A stretch of DNA of 64,000 nt from Phycisphaeraceae bacterium (GTDB lineage: Bacteria > Planctomycetota > Phycisphaerae > Phycisphaerales > UBA1924): positions 992,001 to 1,056,000 of the forward strand of contig JAHBXH010000001.1 in NCBI GenBank assembly GCA_019636555.1. The letters are read 5' to 3'. Position 1 is the first letter of the stretch. Each line of letters starts with the position of its first letter. The position numbers were made by a program, and so were the translations under genes. Below are positions 28,455 to 37,707 of the stretch, piece after piece. Below the pieces are notes generated by a model. It had not been told where the DNA came from. It was given only the letters and a program-made list of their open reading frames with translations, and ran no database searches.

Positions 28455-30011
28455 ATGACACTGATTGCGAACAGCGAGCCCGACCGGCCAAGAGTGAGGG
28501 CAGCGCAATACGTCCGGATGTCGACGGAGCACCAGCAATACTCCACCGAAAACCAGCGCGATGCGATCGCCGACTACGCCAAGTCGCGCGGGTACGAGAT
28601 CGTGAAAACCTATGCAGATGATGGGAAGAGCGGGCTTCGCATCGAGGGGCGCGAGTCGCTTCGTCAGATGCTTGACGATGTCCAGAATGGTCGGGCTGAG
28701 TACAAAGCGATACTCGTCTACGACGTCAGCCGTTGGGGCCGATTCCAAGACTCCGACGAAAGCGCGTACTACGAGTACGCCTGTAAACGAATGGGCATCC
28801 ATGTCGAGTATTGCATGGAGCAATTCGCAAACGACGGCAGCCCCGTGTCAACCATCATCAAGGGGGTCAAGCGTGCGATGGCGGGTGAGTACAGCAGGGA
28901 GCTCTCGAACAAGGTCTTCAAAGGCCAGTGCAGGCTCATCCAGCTCGGCTATCGGCAGGGTGGGCCGGCCGGATATGGACTTCGTCGGATGTTGCTTGAT
29001 GTGACGGGCGCGTCCAAGGGATTGCTCAAGCGCGGAGAGCAGAAAAGTCTTCAGACCGACCGAGTCAAATTGGTGCCCGGACCCGAGGACGAAATCGACG
29101 TTGTCCGTTCGATCTACGAGCAGTTCGTGAAGCACAACAAGACCGAACGGATGATCGCGGACGCTCTCAACACTGCCGGCATCGCGTCGGGGTGCGAGCG
29201 CCTATGGACCCGGAGCATGGTTCACCAGATTCTGGCCAACGAAAAGTACATCGGAAACAACGTCTACAACCGCATGTCCTTCAAGCTCAAGAAAAAGAGG
29301 GTTGCAAATCCGCCGGATATGTGGGTACGTTGCGATGGCGCGTTCCAAGGCATCATCGATGCCGAGTTGTTTTTCATGGCGCGCGGCATCATCCAGGAGC
29401 GCAATCGACATTTCACAAACGATGAGATGCTTGCTCGCTTGAGGACGTTGCTCGCCGTCCACCCCGAACTCACCGGCGCCTTGATTGATGAAACCGACGG
29501 AATGCCGTCAAGTTCTGTCTACCGCAGCCGCTTTGGAAGTCTCATCAACGCCTACCGCTTGGCTGGCTATGTCCCGGAGCGGAACTTTGAATACCTCGAG
29601 ATCAATCGGCATCTCAACCAAACACATCCGCGGCTCCTCGGGGACATGATTCAGGACCTGCAGACGATGGGCGCGACGGTGCAGAAAGATGAGACGTCGG
29701 ACGTTTTCGTCATCAACGGACTTTACAGCGCGTCGCTCTATCTTGCGCGCTGTAGGACCACCCCCAACGGATCGTTCCGGTGGCGATTTCGCGTTCCGCA
29801 AGAACAAGTTACAGACATCCACATCGTGGCTCGAATGGACTCGGACAACGAACAGCCCACCGACTACTACTTGCTCCCCGCCATGGACTTGGAGATGCCC
29901 GAGCTTCGGCTTGCGGAATTCAACGGTGCATCGATCGACACGTTTCGGTTTGAATCCCTCGAATTCTTCTTTGGGATGGCCAAGATCATTCAGATCGAGG
30001 GTGCCGCGTGA
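28455..30011 (+). CDS. Large serine recombinase
   Basis: A 518-aa protein from ATG 28455 (GGAG upstream; GTG 28443 is an alternative). The resolvase domain has the nucleophile S23 in YVRMSTEHQQYS, then LVYDVSRWGR. The central recombinase domain is at about 180-310 (LNTAGI, WTRSMVHQILANEKYIG). The usual Cys4 zinc ribbon is absent. In its place is a C-terminal region of about 200 aa, shared with the fragment at 4573-5313. It should catalyse strand exchange through a 5'-phosphoserine. Its stop overlaps the ParB start (GTGA at 30008-30011). Confidence 0.88.
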   Translation: MTLIANSEPDRPRVRAAQYVRMSTEHQQYSTENQRDAIADYAKSRGYEIVKTYADDGKSGLRIEGRESLRQMLDDVQNGRAEYKAILVYDVSRWGRFQDSDESAYYEYACKRMGIHVEYCMEQFANDGSPVSTIIKGVKRAMAGEYSRELSNKVFKGQCRLIQLGYRQGGPAGYGLRRMLLDVTGASKGLLKRGEQKSLQTDRVKLVPGPEDEIDVVRSIYEQFVKHNKTERMIADALNTAGIASGCERLWTRSMVHQILANEKYIGNNVYNRMSFKLKKKRVANPPDMWVRCDGAFQGIIDAELFFMARGIIQERNRHFTNDEMLARLRTLLAVHPELTGALIDETDGMPSSSVYRSRFGSLINAYRLAGYVPERNFEYLEINRHLNQTHPRLLGDMIQDLQTMGATVQKDETSDVFVINGLYSASLYLARCRTTPNGSFRWRFRVPQEQVTDIHIVARMDSDNEQPTDYYLLPAMDLEMPELRLAEFNGASIDTFRFESLEFFFGMAKIIQIEGAA

Positions 30012-30898
30012 TCGACCATCGAGACATAAACGTCGTACGTATCCCGATTGATCAGATCACGATCATGAATCCTCGCGAGCGGGGAAAGGTGAAGTTCAGG
30101 CAGATCGTGACCAACATTTCGAGCCTTGGTCTCAAGAAGCCGATCACTGTGGTCCAACGGGGATCACGCGATGGCAAGTCTCTTTATGAGTTAGTTTGCG
30201 GTCAGGGGCGGCTTGAGGCATGCCGGCAACTCGGCGATACCACGGTGCCGGCGCTCGTAATCGATGCATCTCGGGAGGACTTGTTACTCATGAGTCTTGC
30301 CGAGAATCTCGCCCGTCGACGTCAGACCTCGGTCGAGATGCTCCGGGAAATTGGGAATCTGAAGGAACGCGGGTACAGCATCGCCGAGATTGCCCAAAAG
30401 ACTGACCTGAATCAGTCGTATGTGAAGGGAATCCTCCGTCTGTTGAAGCAGGGCGAGACTCGGCTGATCGAAGCAGTGGAGGGCGGCCAGATCCCCATCA
30501 ACATTGCCGTCACGATCGCGACATCGGAAGATCAGGAGGTCCAACGAGCGCTCGCGGAGGCTTATGAATCAAAGAGTCTCCGGGGGAAGCAACTGCTGAA
30601 AGCACGCCGGCTAATCGAGGTGCGGCGTGTTGTCGGCAAGTCGATGAGGTACGCAGGCCGAAAGAATCCCAAGAAACTGCTGAATAGCGACACGCTCATG
30701 CAGGCGTACAAGCGGGAGAGTGCCAAGCAGCGGTTGCTCGTGCACAAGGCAAAAGTCTGCGAAACCCGCCTCCTCTTCGTTGCAAGCGCTCTCAAACAAC
30801 TCTTCGCAGACCGGGAATTTGTGGCGATTCTCCAGTCGGCGAAGTTAGTGACATTGCCGCAGTTCCTCGCGGATCAGATCGGTCGGAACGGAGGTTGA
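30008..30898 (+). CDS. ParB/Spo0J-family protein
   Basis: A 296-aa protein starting at GTG 30008, overlapping the recombinase stop. Residues about 8-100 are a ParB N-terminal domain (IPIDQITIMNPRER, CGQGRLEACRQLG, MSLAENLARRRQT). Residues about 105-150 hold a helix-turn-helix (YSIAEIAQKTDLNQSYVKGILRL, given here in two parts: YSIAEIAQKTDL and NQSYVKGILRL). The C-terminus is basic. ParB proteins load on centromere-like sites, and CTP-dependent clamping is known in the family. No ParA ATPase is nearby. Confidence 0.85.
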   Translation: MIDHRDINVVRIPIDQITIMNPRERGKVKFRQIVTNISSLGLKKPITVVQRGSRDGKSLYELVCGQGRLEACRQLGDTTVPALVIDASREDLLLMSLAENLARRRQTSVEMLREIGNLKERGYSIAEIAQKTDLNQSYVKGILRLLKQGETRLIEAVEGGQIPINIAVTIATSEDQEVQRALAEAYESKSLRGKQLLKARRLIEVRRVVGKSMRYAGRKNPKKLLNSDTLMQAYKRESAKQRLLVHKAKVCETRLLFVASALKQLFADREFVAILQSAKLVTLPQFLADQIGRNGG

Positions 30899-30899
30899 C

Positions 30900-31799
30900 A
30901 TGCCAGAGGCTGTCCAGATGGCGTTTGATCCGAACGGCGTGATGGTCCCGATCGGACAGATTCTTCCCGTTCGTACGGTGCGTCCTGAGATGCGGAAGGG
31001 ACAGCAGTATCTCAGACTCTTCGCGTCGATCCGGGAGATTGGATTGATCGAGCCGTTAATCGTTTACCCGCAGGAGGCATCCAGCGCCGACGAGCGCCGA
31101 TTTACGCTTCTGGACGGGCATTTCCGCTTGGATGTCCTAAAAGAACTCGGGCGCACGGATGCCTTCTGTTTGATCGCCAAGGACGACGAAGCGTTCACCT
31201 ACAACCACAAAGTGAACCGCATGGCCCCGATCCAGGAGCACTTCATGATCATGCGTGCGCTGGAGAACGGAGTTTCGGAGGAACGTATCGCCTCCACTCT
31301 TAGCGTTGATGCAAAGGCGATCCGAAACAAGCGGGACTTGCTCACCGGGATTTGCCCCGAAGCAGTGGTGCTTCTCAAGGACAAGAATGTCACCGCAAAG
31401 GGGTTGCGGGAGATAAAACGTGCGTCTCCGATGCGCCAGATCGAGATGGCGGAATTGATGATCGCTGCGAACAACTTCTCGACCGACTACGCCATGTGTT
31501 TGATCGCGGCGACGCCAGAGAAGGACCTTGTCGGCGCCGAAAAAACCAAGGTACTGCCCGGCATGAAGCCCGAGGATCTCTCGCGGATGGAACGGGAAAT
31601 GGAACTGTTAGGAAAGGACTTCCTCTTGATCGAGGAGTCGCACGGGAAGAACACACTCAACCTCGTGCTGGCGGTCGCATACCTGCGAAAACTGCTCGAC
31701 AACGCGGGCGTCGTGAAATACCTGTCTCAGCGATGCCCGGACATCCTGGGGGAGTTTCAAAAGCTCGTAGACGCGACAGATCTCCGCGGCGCCTATTAA
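30900..31799 (+). CDS. ParB/RepB-like protein with RepB C-terminal domain
   Basis: A 299-aa protein starting at ATG 30900, one base after the ParB stop, behind GGAGG. The N-terminus is a second ParB-like domain (PVRTVRPEMR, IREIGLIEPLIV, LLDGHFRLDVLKEL). A helix-turn-helix region follows (ERIASTLSVDAKAIRNKRDL). The C-terminal 120 residues match the RepB plasmid-partition family. It probably pairs with the preceding ParB. The recombinase-ParB-RepB order suggests an element that combines site-specific recombination with DNA-site binding rather than ordinary ParA-driven segregation. Confidence 0.8.
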   Translation: MPEAVQMAFDPNGVMVPIGQILPVRTVRPEMRKGQQYLRLFASIREIGLIEPLIVYPQEASSADERRFTLLDGHFRLDVLKELGRTDAFCLIAKDDEAFTYNHKVNRMAPIQEHFMIMRALENGVSEERIASTLSVDAKAIRNKRDLLTGICPEAVVLLKDKNVTAKGLREIKRASPMRQIEMAELMIAANNFSTDYAMCLIAATPEKDLVGAEKTKVLPGMKPEDLSRMEREMELLGKDFLLIEESHGKNTLNLVLAVAYLRKLLDNAGVVKYLSQRCPDILGEFQKLVDATDLRGAY

Positions 31800-31866
31800 G
31801 CCTTTGACCGGCTCGGCCCGAGATCGCTCCTGCATGGTGATCCGATAGGCTAGATCGCTTTGACCG

Positions 31867-34800
31867 TCAGATGAACCACGGCGTTTGCTCAAGTACCGGA
31901 TGAAGCCGGAATTGGCCTCCTTGGCGTAGGAAAGCTGCCGTCAGATAGGCGATGGCGCCCGCATATTTTGTCGTGATCGGTTCGGCACAAAGCGAGTCTG
32001 TTGAACCCCAGTTTAACTTTGTGAGACTGAGGATCTGTACAGCCAAAGCACGTAGGTCGGGACGCGAGAACGGCTTTCCTTCCGGCGGCTCTGTTCGCAC
32101 GTTCACCTCCAGGACTAGGGGTGTACCCAGGGATTTGCGGTAGGGGTTGAAGCCGGTTGTAGAGACGTAGATCTGATTCGGGGCGCCCACCACGTAGGAG
32201 CCTCTCGCAATCGAGCCATCCGTCTCCGGCCTTCGGTCGTAGAAGCGAAGGCCATGGTCGAGGTTGATCCACACGAAGGAGTACGTGCCATTCGGTCGAA
32301 CCGATCGGGCCGCGCGGAGGAGCGCAAAACGCTCCGATCGCGAGAATTTCTTCGTGTAGTGGAAATGGATGTGCGGCGAATCCGACAGGCTTAGCCGCTT
32401 CATCGTGGCCGCCACCAGGCGAGCCATGTGTTGCTCCCGTTGGTCAAATCCGAAAGCCTCCGTGTTTGCGGAGTAGAACTCCCATTTGCCGTAAGAATTG
32501 AACACGTTGGCGTATCCCATGAGCCTTTCCCCAGGGCCACGTTCGCTCTGCGTGTACGAAAGCCCGATGAAGAAGTCGGCGTCAGGAATTGCGTCCGGAA
32601 GGACCCAAGGCGTCACGCCGCACTTTGCCGCGATGTTGAGCGCCAGGTTCAGATCTTTCCAGTCCGGGTTGATCAAGGTCGGTGTGTCAACCATCTGGCA
32701 CGGGATACCGGCCTCCAAGAGACGTCGCTTCATTGCGTAGTAGGGCGATCCCTCGTCGTCGGTACTGAATCCTGCCTCGGGGGCTTCGATGAGAAAGAGA
32801 CGCTGACGTTTGGAATCACCCGCCCAGGTTGGGTGCTCCTCGAGCAGCCGTCCACATTCGGCAACCATCTCCTGGATTGATGCCGTGGTGACGACGGTGT
32901 GGTAACCAAATCTGGCTCCAAACGTACGCTCTGAACCCTTGTACTTGTACTTGCCCACCTTCAGACGCTCGATGAGCGCAGCCATGCGGTCGCGGCTGTC
33001 CTGGGTACAGATGGGCACCAGCTCCAGTTGAGTCGGTTCGTGCGCATAAGAGCCGAATCGCGTGATGCCGTCCCGGATGTCGGGCGTCTGCTGATCTCCG
33101 TGAAAGAGCACTTTCGGCTCAGTCAAGCGAAACACTGCGAGCGACGTATCGGTTGAACCTCGCCGCGCGAGCCCCTTGGGTTCGGTGACGAGTTGAAGTC
33201 GGTTCGCTCCAAACTGAAGCGGAAACACCGTCTCAGCCAGCGCACTCGCCGCCGCTTGAGTGCGCTCGGCGCGAACCCGAGAGGCATCGGGCTGATTGGC
33301 CAAACTGAGCGTTTTCTTCACCTTGTGCAGGTCAAACCTCGGAGCCACCCGACGGAGCAGTCGATCGATGTGGCGCATCGGGAGATTCGGAATCACATCT
33401 GCTGTCCCGAGGCTCTTCTCGACGTTCTCAAACTCATCCATCGTGACCGTAACTAAACCCGCATCGATGCTCTTGATTCGTGCGGAGTGCCACCCGTTCC
33501 ACTTGACCGTTGCACGCAGGCCGCCGAGCTCGTCTGCGCTGAAGTACTGCAGTAACGGCTGAACCGATAGGACATTCTTGATCTGGAGCTCGTAGTCCAG
33601 GCAAAGATACAACTGGTCGCCGTAGTCTCGGAATCTAAAGCTGAACGCCGGAAAGAACCGGACATGACTCCGAACGACCTCTGGGACATCGGCGTAGTCG
33701 GCACCTCGCCTGTGCGCCACGATGCGCCCGTGCGCCATTCGATCCACATGCCACTCGTGGCCACGAAGGCTATCTCGCAGCGTGCTGAACAATTCGTCGC
33801 GACGTTCGCGTATGGGTGATGCATCTGAGGGCGCCCCGCCTTCAGACACTATCTGTAGCGCGAATAGGTTAGCGTACTCGTCCGCCACTGGGACTTGTTC
33901 GTGCCGGTATTCGACTTCCCTGCGGGCGATGTCATTGAACAGTCGCACCTCAGTGTCGGCGTGCCCCAACCGGTACTCCGGTGGTGGGAGGCTCGCGCGA
34001 GCCATCTCGTCTCGCATTCTGAGCGTGCCCTCGCTGAGCACCTGGACATATGCAGCCCCCTCCGGGTCCCGCACGGTCTGAAGCCACGTTAGGAGCATTG
34101 GATTGTTTCGTACAGATTCCAACCGCGTGTCGCCGAGGCTAAACGACTCAGGCAGGTCCTTCCCTCGCTGCTTCAATCGCCCCGGATTTCGAACAACGAA
34201 TGCATCCCGATACGTTTCGCAGATGATTGGTTCTGCGATCGCGTAGTCACGGTGAGCGACAGCGTTCACGATTGCCTCATCAACGGCGATCTGGGGGAAT
34301 TCGGGAACATCTCGAAACCCACCCTCTGGGCGCCGAACCTGAAACGTGCGGAAAAACCCTGACTCTCGAAAGAAGGAACGCAGAGATCGCAATTGCTGCG
34401 TCGTGCTGCCAGCGAAGGTGCGATCGAACGTGGGTAGGCCCCTGCGCTCGTGGTCGGCCATCGCAGCATCAAAACGGATCAGCCGGATATTTCGTGCGGG
34501 CAGCACTCGCTCTGGGTTAGCACCGAAGAACAGCATCCCAGCGTTCGTGAAGAACTTGCCCTTGTCATCCTGGCCGACGGCACCAAGGTTCGCCAGCAAT
34601 TCACTGTCGTTTCCGGAAAACGACCCTTGCTTGAGGCATTCCGATCGGTACTCCTTCAGAACGCCCGCGTCGACGGCAGACTCGACGAATGGGTCGCAGA
34701 ACCGGCGCTCAAAGTCGACAATGCGCTTCGTCGCTTTGATTCGATCGCGGGCCGAATCGTCTCCCAGAATCGACTGCTTTCCCTGGCGGAGCCAGAACCG

Positions 34801-35304
34801 CGCATCGCGGCCAGCGGTTTCGCAAATGGCGTTGTCGACATACCCCGCGTAGTAAATCAGGACATCGCGAGCAACACCGTCACGATCAGGAAGTTGGTGG
34901 AGCTTCACTTCAATGTGATGGTTCTTCAATAACTGAGAGGGGTTGGATAGGCTGTTGTGAGCGTCCTCATCGAGATGGTCAAGCCCGACAATCTGCCCAT
35001 CGATCGCGATTCCAAGCACCAGAACTCCACCCTCTTGGTTCACGTTGCTGAACGCGGACAGCGTTTTACGCACCAGCTCCTTCGTGCCCTCCAACTCCTT
35101 CTTGACGTCGCCTCGACTCTGCCCCGGGCGACCAGCCTCCTTTCGGTCGAAATGCTGGCCCTCGAACTGATCGTCCGTGGGCGCACAAAGAAACGTAATG
35201 TGCTTGGCGGGATCGTTGAATACCTCCCGCGGTGAGGGGCGCTTGGAATGAGACTGGGCCATCTGCGCGTCTGCCTTTCCGCCTTCCAGCCCCTCCGAAG
35301 TCAT
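31867..35304 (-). CDS. Schlafen-type AlbA_2/HATPase - prokaryotic Argonaute fusion
   Basis: A 1145-aa protein. Residues about 40-185 are a Schlafen AlbA_2 domain (GQHFDRKEAG, then GGVLVLGIAIDGQIVGLD). Residues about 240-385 have the RecG-like/HATPase_c_4 pattern (FPQIAVDEAIVNAVAHRDY, VRNPGRLK). Residues about 500-690 look like the L1-PAZ or APAZ region of Argonautes. Residues about 700-1145 are MID-PIWI. The guide 5'-end pocket is intact: Y856, K859, Q870 and K894 (IPCQMVDTPTL, LNIAAKCGVTPW). In PIWI the first catalytic Asp is replaced in FFIGLSYT (S916), while LDHG (D1016) and KLNW follow, so slicing is doubtful. The ATG overlaps the previous stop (ATGA), coupling it to the DISARM-like operon. 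A nucleic-acid-guided sensor with an N-terminal effector is the likely role. Confidence 0.9.
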   Translation of the reverse strand: MTSEGLEGGKADAQMAQSHSKRPSPREVFNDPAKHITFLCAPTDDQFEGQHFDRKEAGRPGQSRGDVKKELEGTKELVRKTLSAFSNVNQEGGVLVLGIAIDGQIVGLDHLDEDAHNSLSNPSQLLKNHHIEVKLHQLPDRDGVARDVLIYYAGYVDNAICETAGRDARFWLRQGKQSILGDDSARDRIKATKRIVDFERRFCDPFVESAVDAGVLKEYRSECLKQGSFSGNDSELLANLGAVGQDDKGKFFTNAGMLFFGANPERVLPARNIRLIRFDAAMADHERRGLPTFDRTFAGSTTQQLRSLRSFFRESGFFRTFQVRRPEGGFRDVPEFPQIAVDEAIVNAVAHRDYAIAEPIICETYRDAFVVRNPGRLKQRGKDLPESFSLGDTRLESVRNNPMLLTWLQTVRDPEGAAYVQVLSEGTLRMRDEMARASLPPPEYRLGHADTEVRLFNDIARREVEYRHEQVPVADEYANLFALQIVSEGGAPSDASPIRERRDELFSTLRDSLRGHEWHVDRMAHGRIVAHRRGADYADVPEVVRSHVRFFPAFSFRFRDYGDQLYLCLDYELQIKNVLSVQPLLQYFSADELGGLRATVKWNGWHSARIKSIDAGLVTVTMDEFENVEKSLGTADVIPNLPMRHIDRLLRRVAPRFDLHKVKKTLSLANQPDASRVRAERTQAAASALAETVFPLQFGANRLQLVTEPKGLARRGSTDTSLAVFRLTEPKVLFHGDQQTPDIRDGITRFGSYAHEPTQLELVPICTQDSRDRMAALIERLKVGKYKYKGSERTFGARFGYHTVVTTASIQEMVAECGRLLEEHPTWAGDSKRQRLFLIEAPEAGFSTDDEGSPYYAMKRRLLEAGIPCQMVDTPTLINPDWKDLNLALNIAAKCGVTPWVLPDAIPDADFFIGLSYTQSERGPGERLMGYANVFNSYGKWEFYSANTEAFGFDQREQHMARLVAATMKRLSLSDSPHIHFHYTKKFSRSERFALLRAARSVRPNGTYSFVWINLDHGLRFYDRRPETDGSIARGSYVVGAPNQIYVSTTGFNPYRKSLGTPLVLEVNVRTEPPEGKPFSRPDLRALAVQILSLTKLNWGSTDSLCAEPITTKYAGAIAYLTAAFLRQGGQFRLHPVLEQTPWFI

Positions 35305-35600
35305 CCAAAGAGGTCAGGATGCTCTGCCAACTGCGCGGCTAGTTCTCGATCGTACCGGATCGATACAACTCTATATCCGCGACTCTCCAGCTCCCTTCGT
35401 ACAGATTGGTCGCGTTGAGTTTGAACTGCACCGTCATGTACAGCTCCATCACAGAACACGCACACATTGGGGGTGTAGAAGAAATCCGGCAGGCATCGAG
35501 GGTTCTCAATGGCTTTCTGCGCCTCGTCCGGAAGCCGATGTCGGCCTGATGCGAGGGCCTCAAGGAACCGCCGTTCGATGTCAGACCGGGAGTCCGTGAG
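35301..35600 (-). pseudogene. C-terminal remnant of a probable helicase/nuclease partner
   Basis: The last 99 codons of a larger gene: ERRFLEALASG, RLPDEAQKAI, then PDFFYTPNVCVFCDGAVHD and GYRVVSIRYDREL before the stop. This Vsr/DUF559-like restriction-endonuclease fold is what I remember at the C-terminus of large DUF1998-type helicases that travel with SNF2 helicase and methylase genes; the family call is moderate. Upstream of 35600 the sequence switches abruptly to the inverted methylase end. The frame stays open to 35690 but that part is antisense to the methylase. The stop overlaps the Argonaute-fusion start by 4 bases. Confidence 0.65.
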
Positions 35601-35602
35601 AT

Positions 35603-36268
35603 GCGCAGCACAGCCAGCCCGTGTTCGAGGGGAAGATGTTCCACCAGTTCGATCATCGGTTCGGCACCTACGAAGGTCAGACTGCAGCACAACTCAGACA
35701 GGGCAAGCTGCCGGAAGTAGGAGATCAGGAGCACCGAGACCCCACCTTTGCCACGTTGCCATACTACTGGATTGGCGCGCAGGACGTAGAGGATGCGCTT
35801 CGTGGTCGCTGGCCATGCCAGTGGCTCCTTGCATGGCGAGACATTACATCCTCTGGTCTTGAACGAACGACAACCGCCACAATCCTGCCGCGAAGCGGCA
35901 CTGATTTCACCATCAGAATCGGCTTCATCGACTCGGATCAACGAGCCATCGATGCTTCGCTACTTCTTGCAGAATTGAACTCGGTCATCTTTGATTACCT
36001 CTCGCGACAGTCGATCGGTGGCAATCACCTCTCTGACTACATACTCCGGCAGATTCCGACAGTTCATCCCTCCACTTTCCGAGCTCCTTGCCCGTGGAAC
36101 GGCTCGGTTGAACTGATGGACTGGATCGCCCCGCGCGTGCTGGAACTGGTCTACACCGCCCATGACCTTGCGGACTTCGCTGGCGATTTGGGGTACGTCG
36201 AAGCCGACGGTAAAACGGTCAAGCCGCCTTTTCCCTGGGAACCTGCCCGGCGGTCTCTGGATTCTGTA
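35603..36268 (+). pseudogene. Inverted 3' part of the DrmMI-like methylase
   Basis: About 220 codons on the plus strand with the typical C-terminus of Eco57I/PglX-type adenine methylases: FEGKMFHQFDHRFGTYEGQT, then LLAWRDITSSGLERTT, LLLAELNSVIFDYLSRQSIG and PRVLELVYTAHDL. This is exactly what should follow the minus-strand segment that ends near 36269, so a block of roughly 665 bp has been flipped. The frame is open past the joint to 36505 but the extension is antisense to the methylase body. No function is expected from it alone. Confidence 0.82.
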
Positions 36269-37707
36269 CATAGTCTAAGAGTGGATGCCTTGTTCATGTC
36301 TAGCACGCGCCGAACTGACAGCGACCAGGGATTGCCACGAGGTCCTAAACCTTCGTTGTCCAGCACAGGCAGTCGCTCGTGGATGGCGCGCACAATCGCT
36401 GCATCCCGTACCGTACGAAGGATCTTGCAAGTCAAGGTGTTTGGCGAGAGCAGCCGAATGTCCTCCGCGCCCTGCGTGAATCGCCGCGCGACGTCATATA
36501 GGTGACGCACGCGTCTGGCCAAAAAGACGAACTCTGCCCGGCTTACCAGCTTTGCCTGACCGCAAGTTGTCAGAAGACAGAACTTGGCAGCGTGGTGGAC
36601 CGCCGGGAACACGAACTCCTCATTCTCGAAACTGAATAGGCTCGCCAGCGTCCGCGTCTGAACAAGGTCGCCGAAGTACAACTTTGTGGTATCGTCCGTA
36701 GCGATGCCCGTGGGCACGATAATGCCCGCGCGGCCGCCGGGCGCGGTCAAGTTACGGTTGAGCTCCGCAAAGACGGCATACGTGTTGATGTCTCCGCGCC
36801 CGCAGAACGGATAGCGCCCGCTGTGCCGCAGGAAGAGGCTCGCCCCCTCGGCCCCGCGCATCGCGGCAGTGAACTCCGAATGCAGAAATGGATTCTCCTG
36901 CGGCAGGCGCTTAATGAGCGCCGACCGCGCTGCCTTGTTGGGCGCCGTGGCGATGCGGTTGTCGCGGGCCGCGAAGAACTCCTGCTCCTGGAGCTTCACC
37001 CGCTCCCAGGGGGGGTTCGAGAGCATGACGTCGAATCCGCCGTCCTCAAAGACCTCCGGGAACTCAAGTGGCCAGTGGAAGAAACGCTCCGTCGCCGCGA
37101 GGCCCTCGGCCATGCCGATGGTCTGATGCGTGACGCTGCCCGATCGCCCGCCCCCGGCCGCGAGGTCATGGATAGCCCCGGTTGTGATTGGCGGGGCAGT
37201 TCCGGCTGTGGTGGTCAGCGGCTGAAAGAACGCGGCGGTCCATAGGTTGCACAGGCGTCGGAGCGAGACAGCCACCGGTGAAGCCCTGGTCGCCGAGAAC
37301 GCGTCGCGCTTGCGCCTGATCAACTCCGGCGAGTCATCCTCGATGGCATCCACCTGGCGCGCGTGCCCGCCGAGGCGCTTGAGCGACTCCACGGCGTCCA
37401 TCTGGTAGAGCCCGGGCCGGTCGCGCTCCCCGCGGTTGCGTTTCGCGGCTGCACGGGCCGCGGCCTTGTCGTCGCCCTCCAGGGGTTCAAAGGCCTTGTC
37501 GGGAATCCCCTGCTTGAGCACGTCAAGATCGAATACCCCGATGAGCGAGTCGCCGCACCGAATGCGGTGATCGAGGAAGGTGAGCGGCCGCCCCTCGGCG
37601 TGGCTCTCCAGCCAGAGCGCCACGCGGCACAGATCCACGGCGAGCGGGTTGCGGTCCACTCCGTAGATGCAGTGGCTGACCACATCGCGGATGGCCTCGC
37701 GGAGGCG
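36269..37707 (-). pseudogene. Middle part of the DrmMI-like methylase
   Basis: This segment resumes at R-L-R-E-A-I-R-D-V-V-S-H (37707 downwards) and continues with IYGVDRNPLAVDLCRVALWL and DHRIRCGDSLIGVFDLDVL. The catalytic NPPW motif is at about 37017 (VMLSNPPWERVK), followed by a target-recognition region and NPWSLSVRRVLDMNKAS. There the similarity ends at the inversion joint near 36269. The S-adenosylmethionine-binding motif I that should precede it is missing. It is out of frame with the N-terminal piece. Confidence 0.82.

Noticed and set aside
31800..35304. CRISPR array or guide source for the Argonaute
   Set aside because: No repeat-spacer pattern is seen in the flanks or elsewhere in the window.
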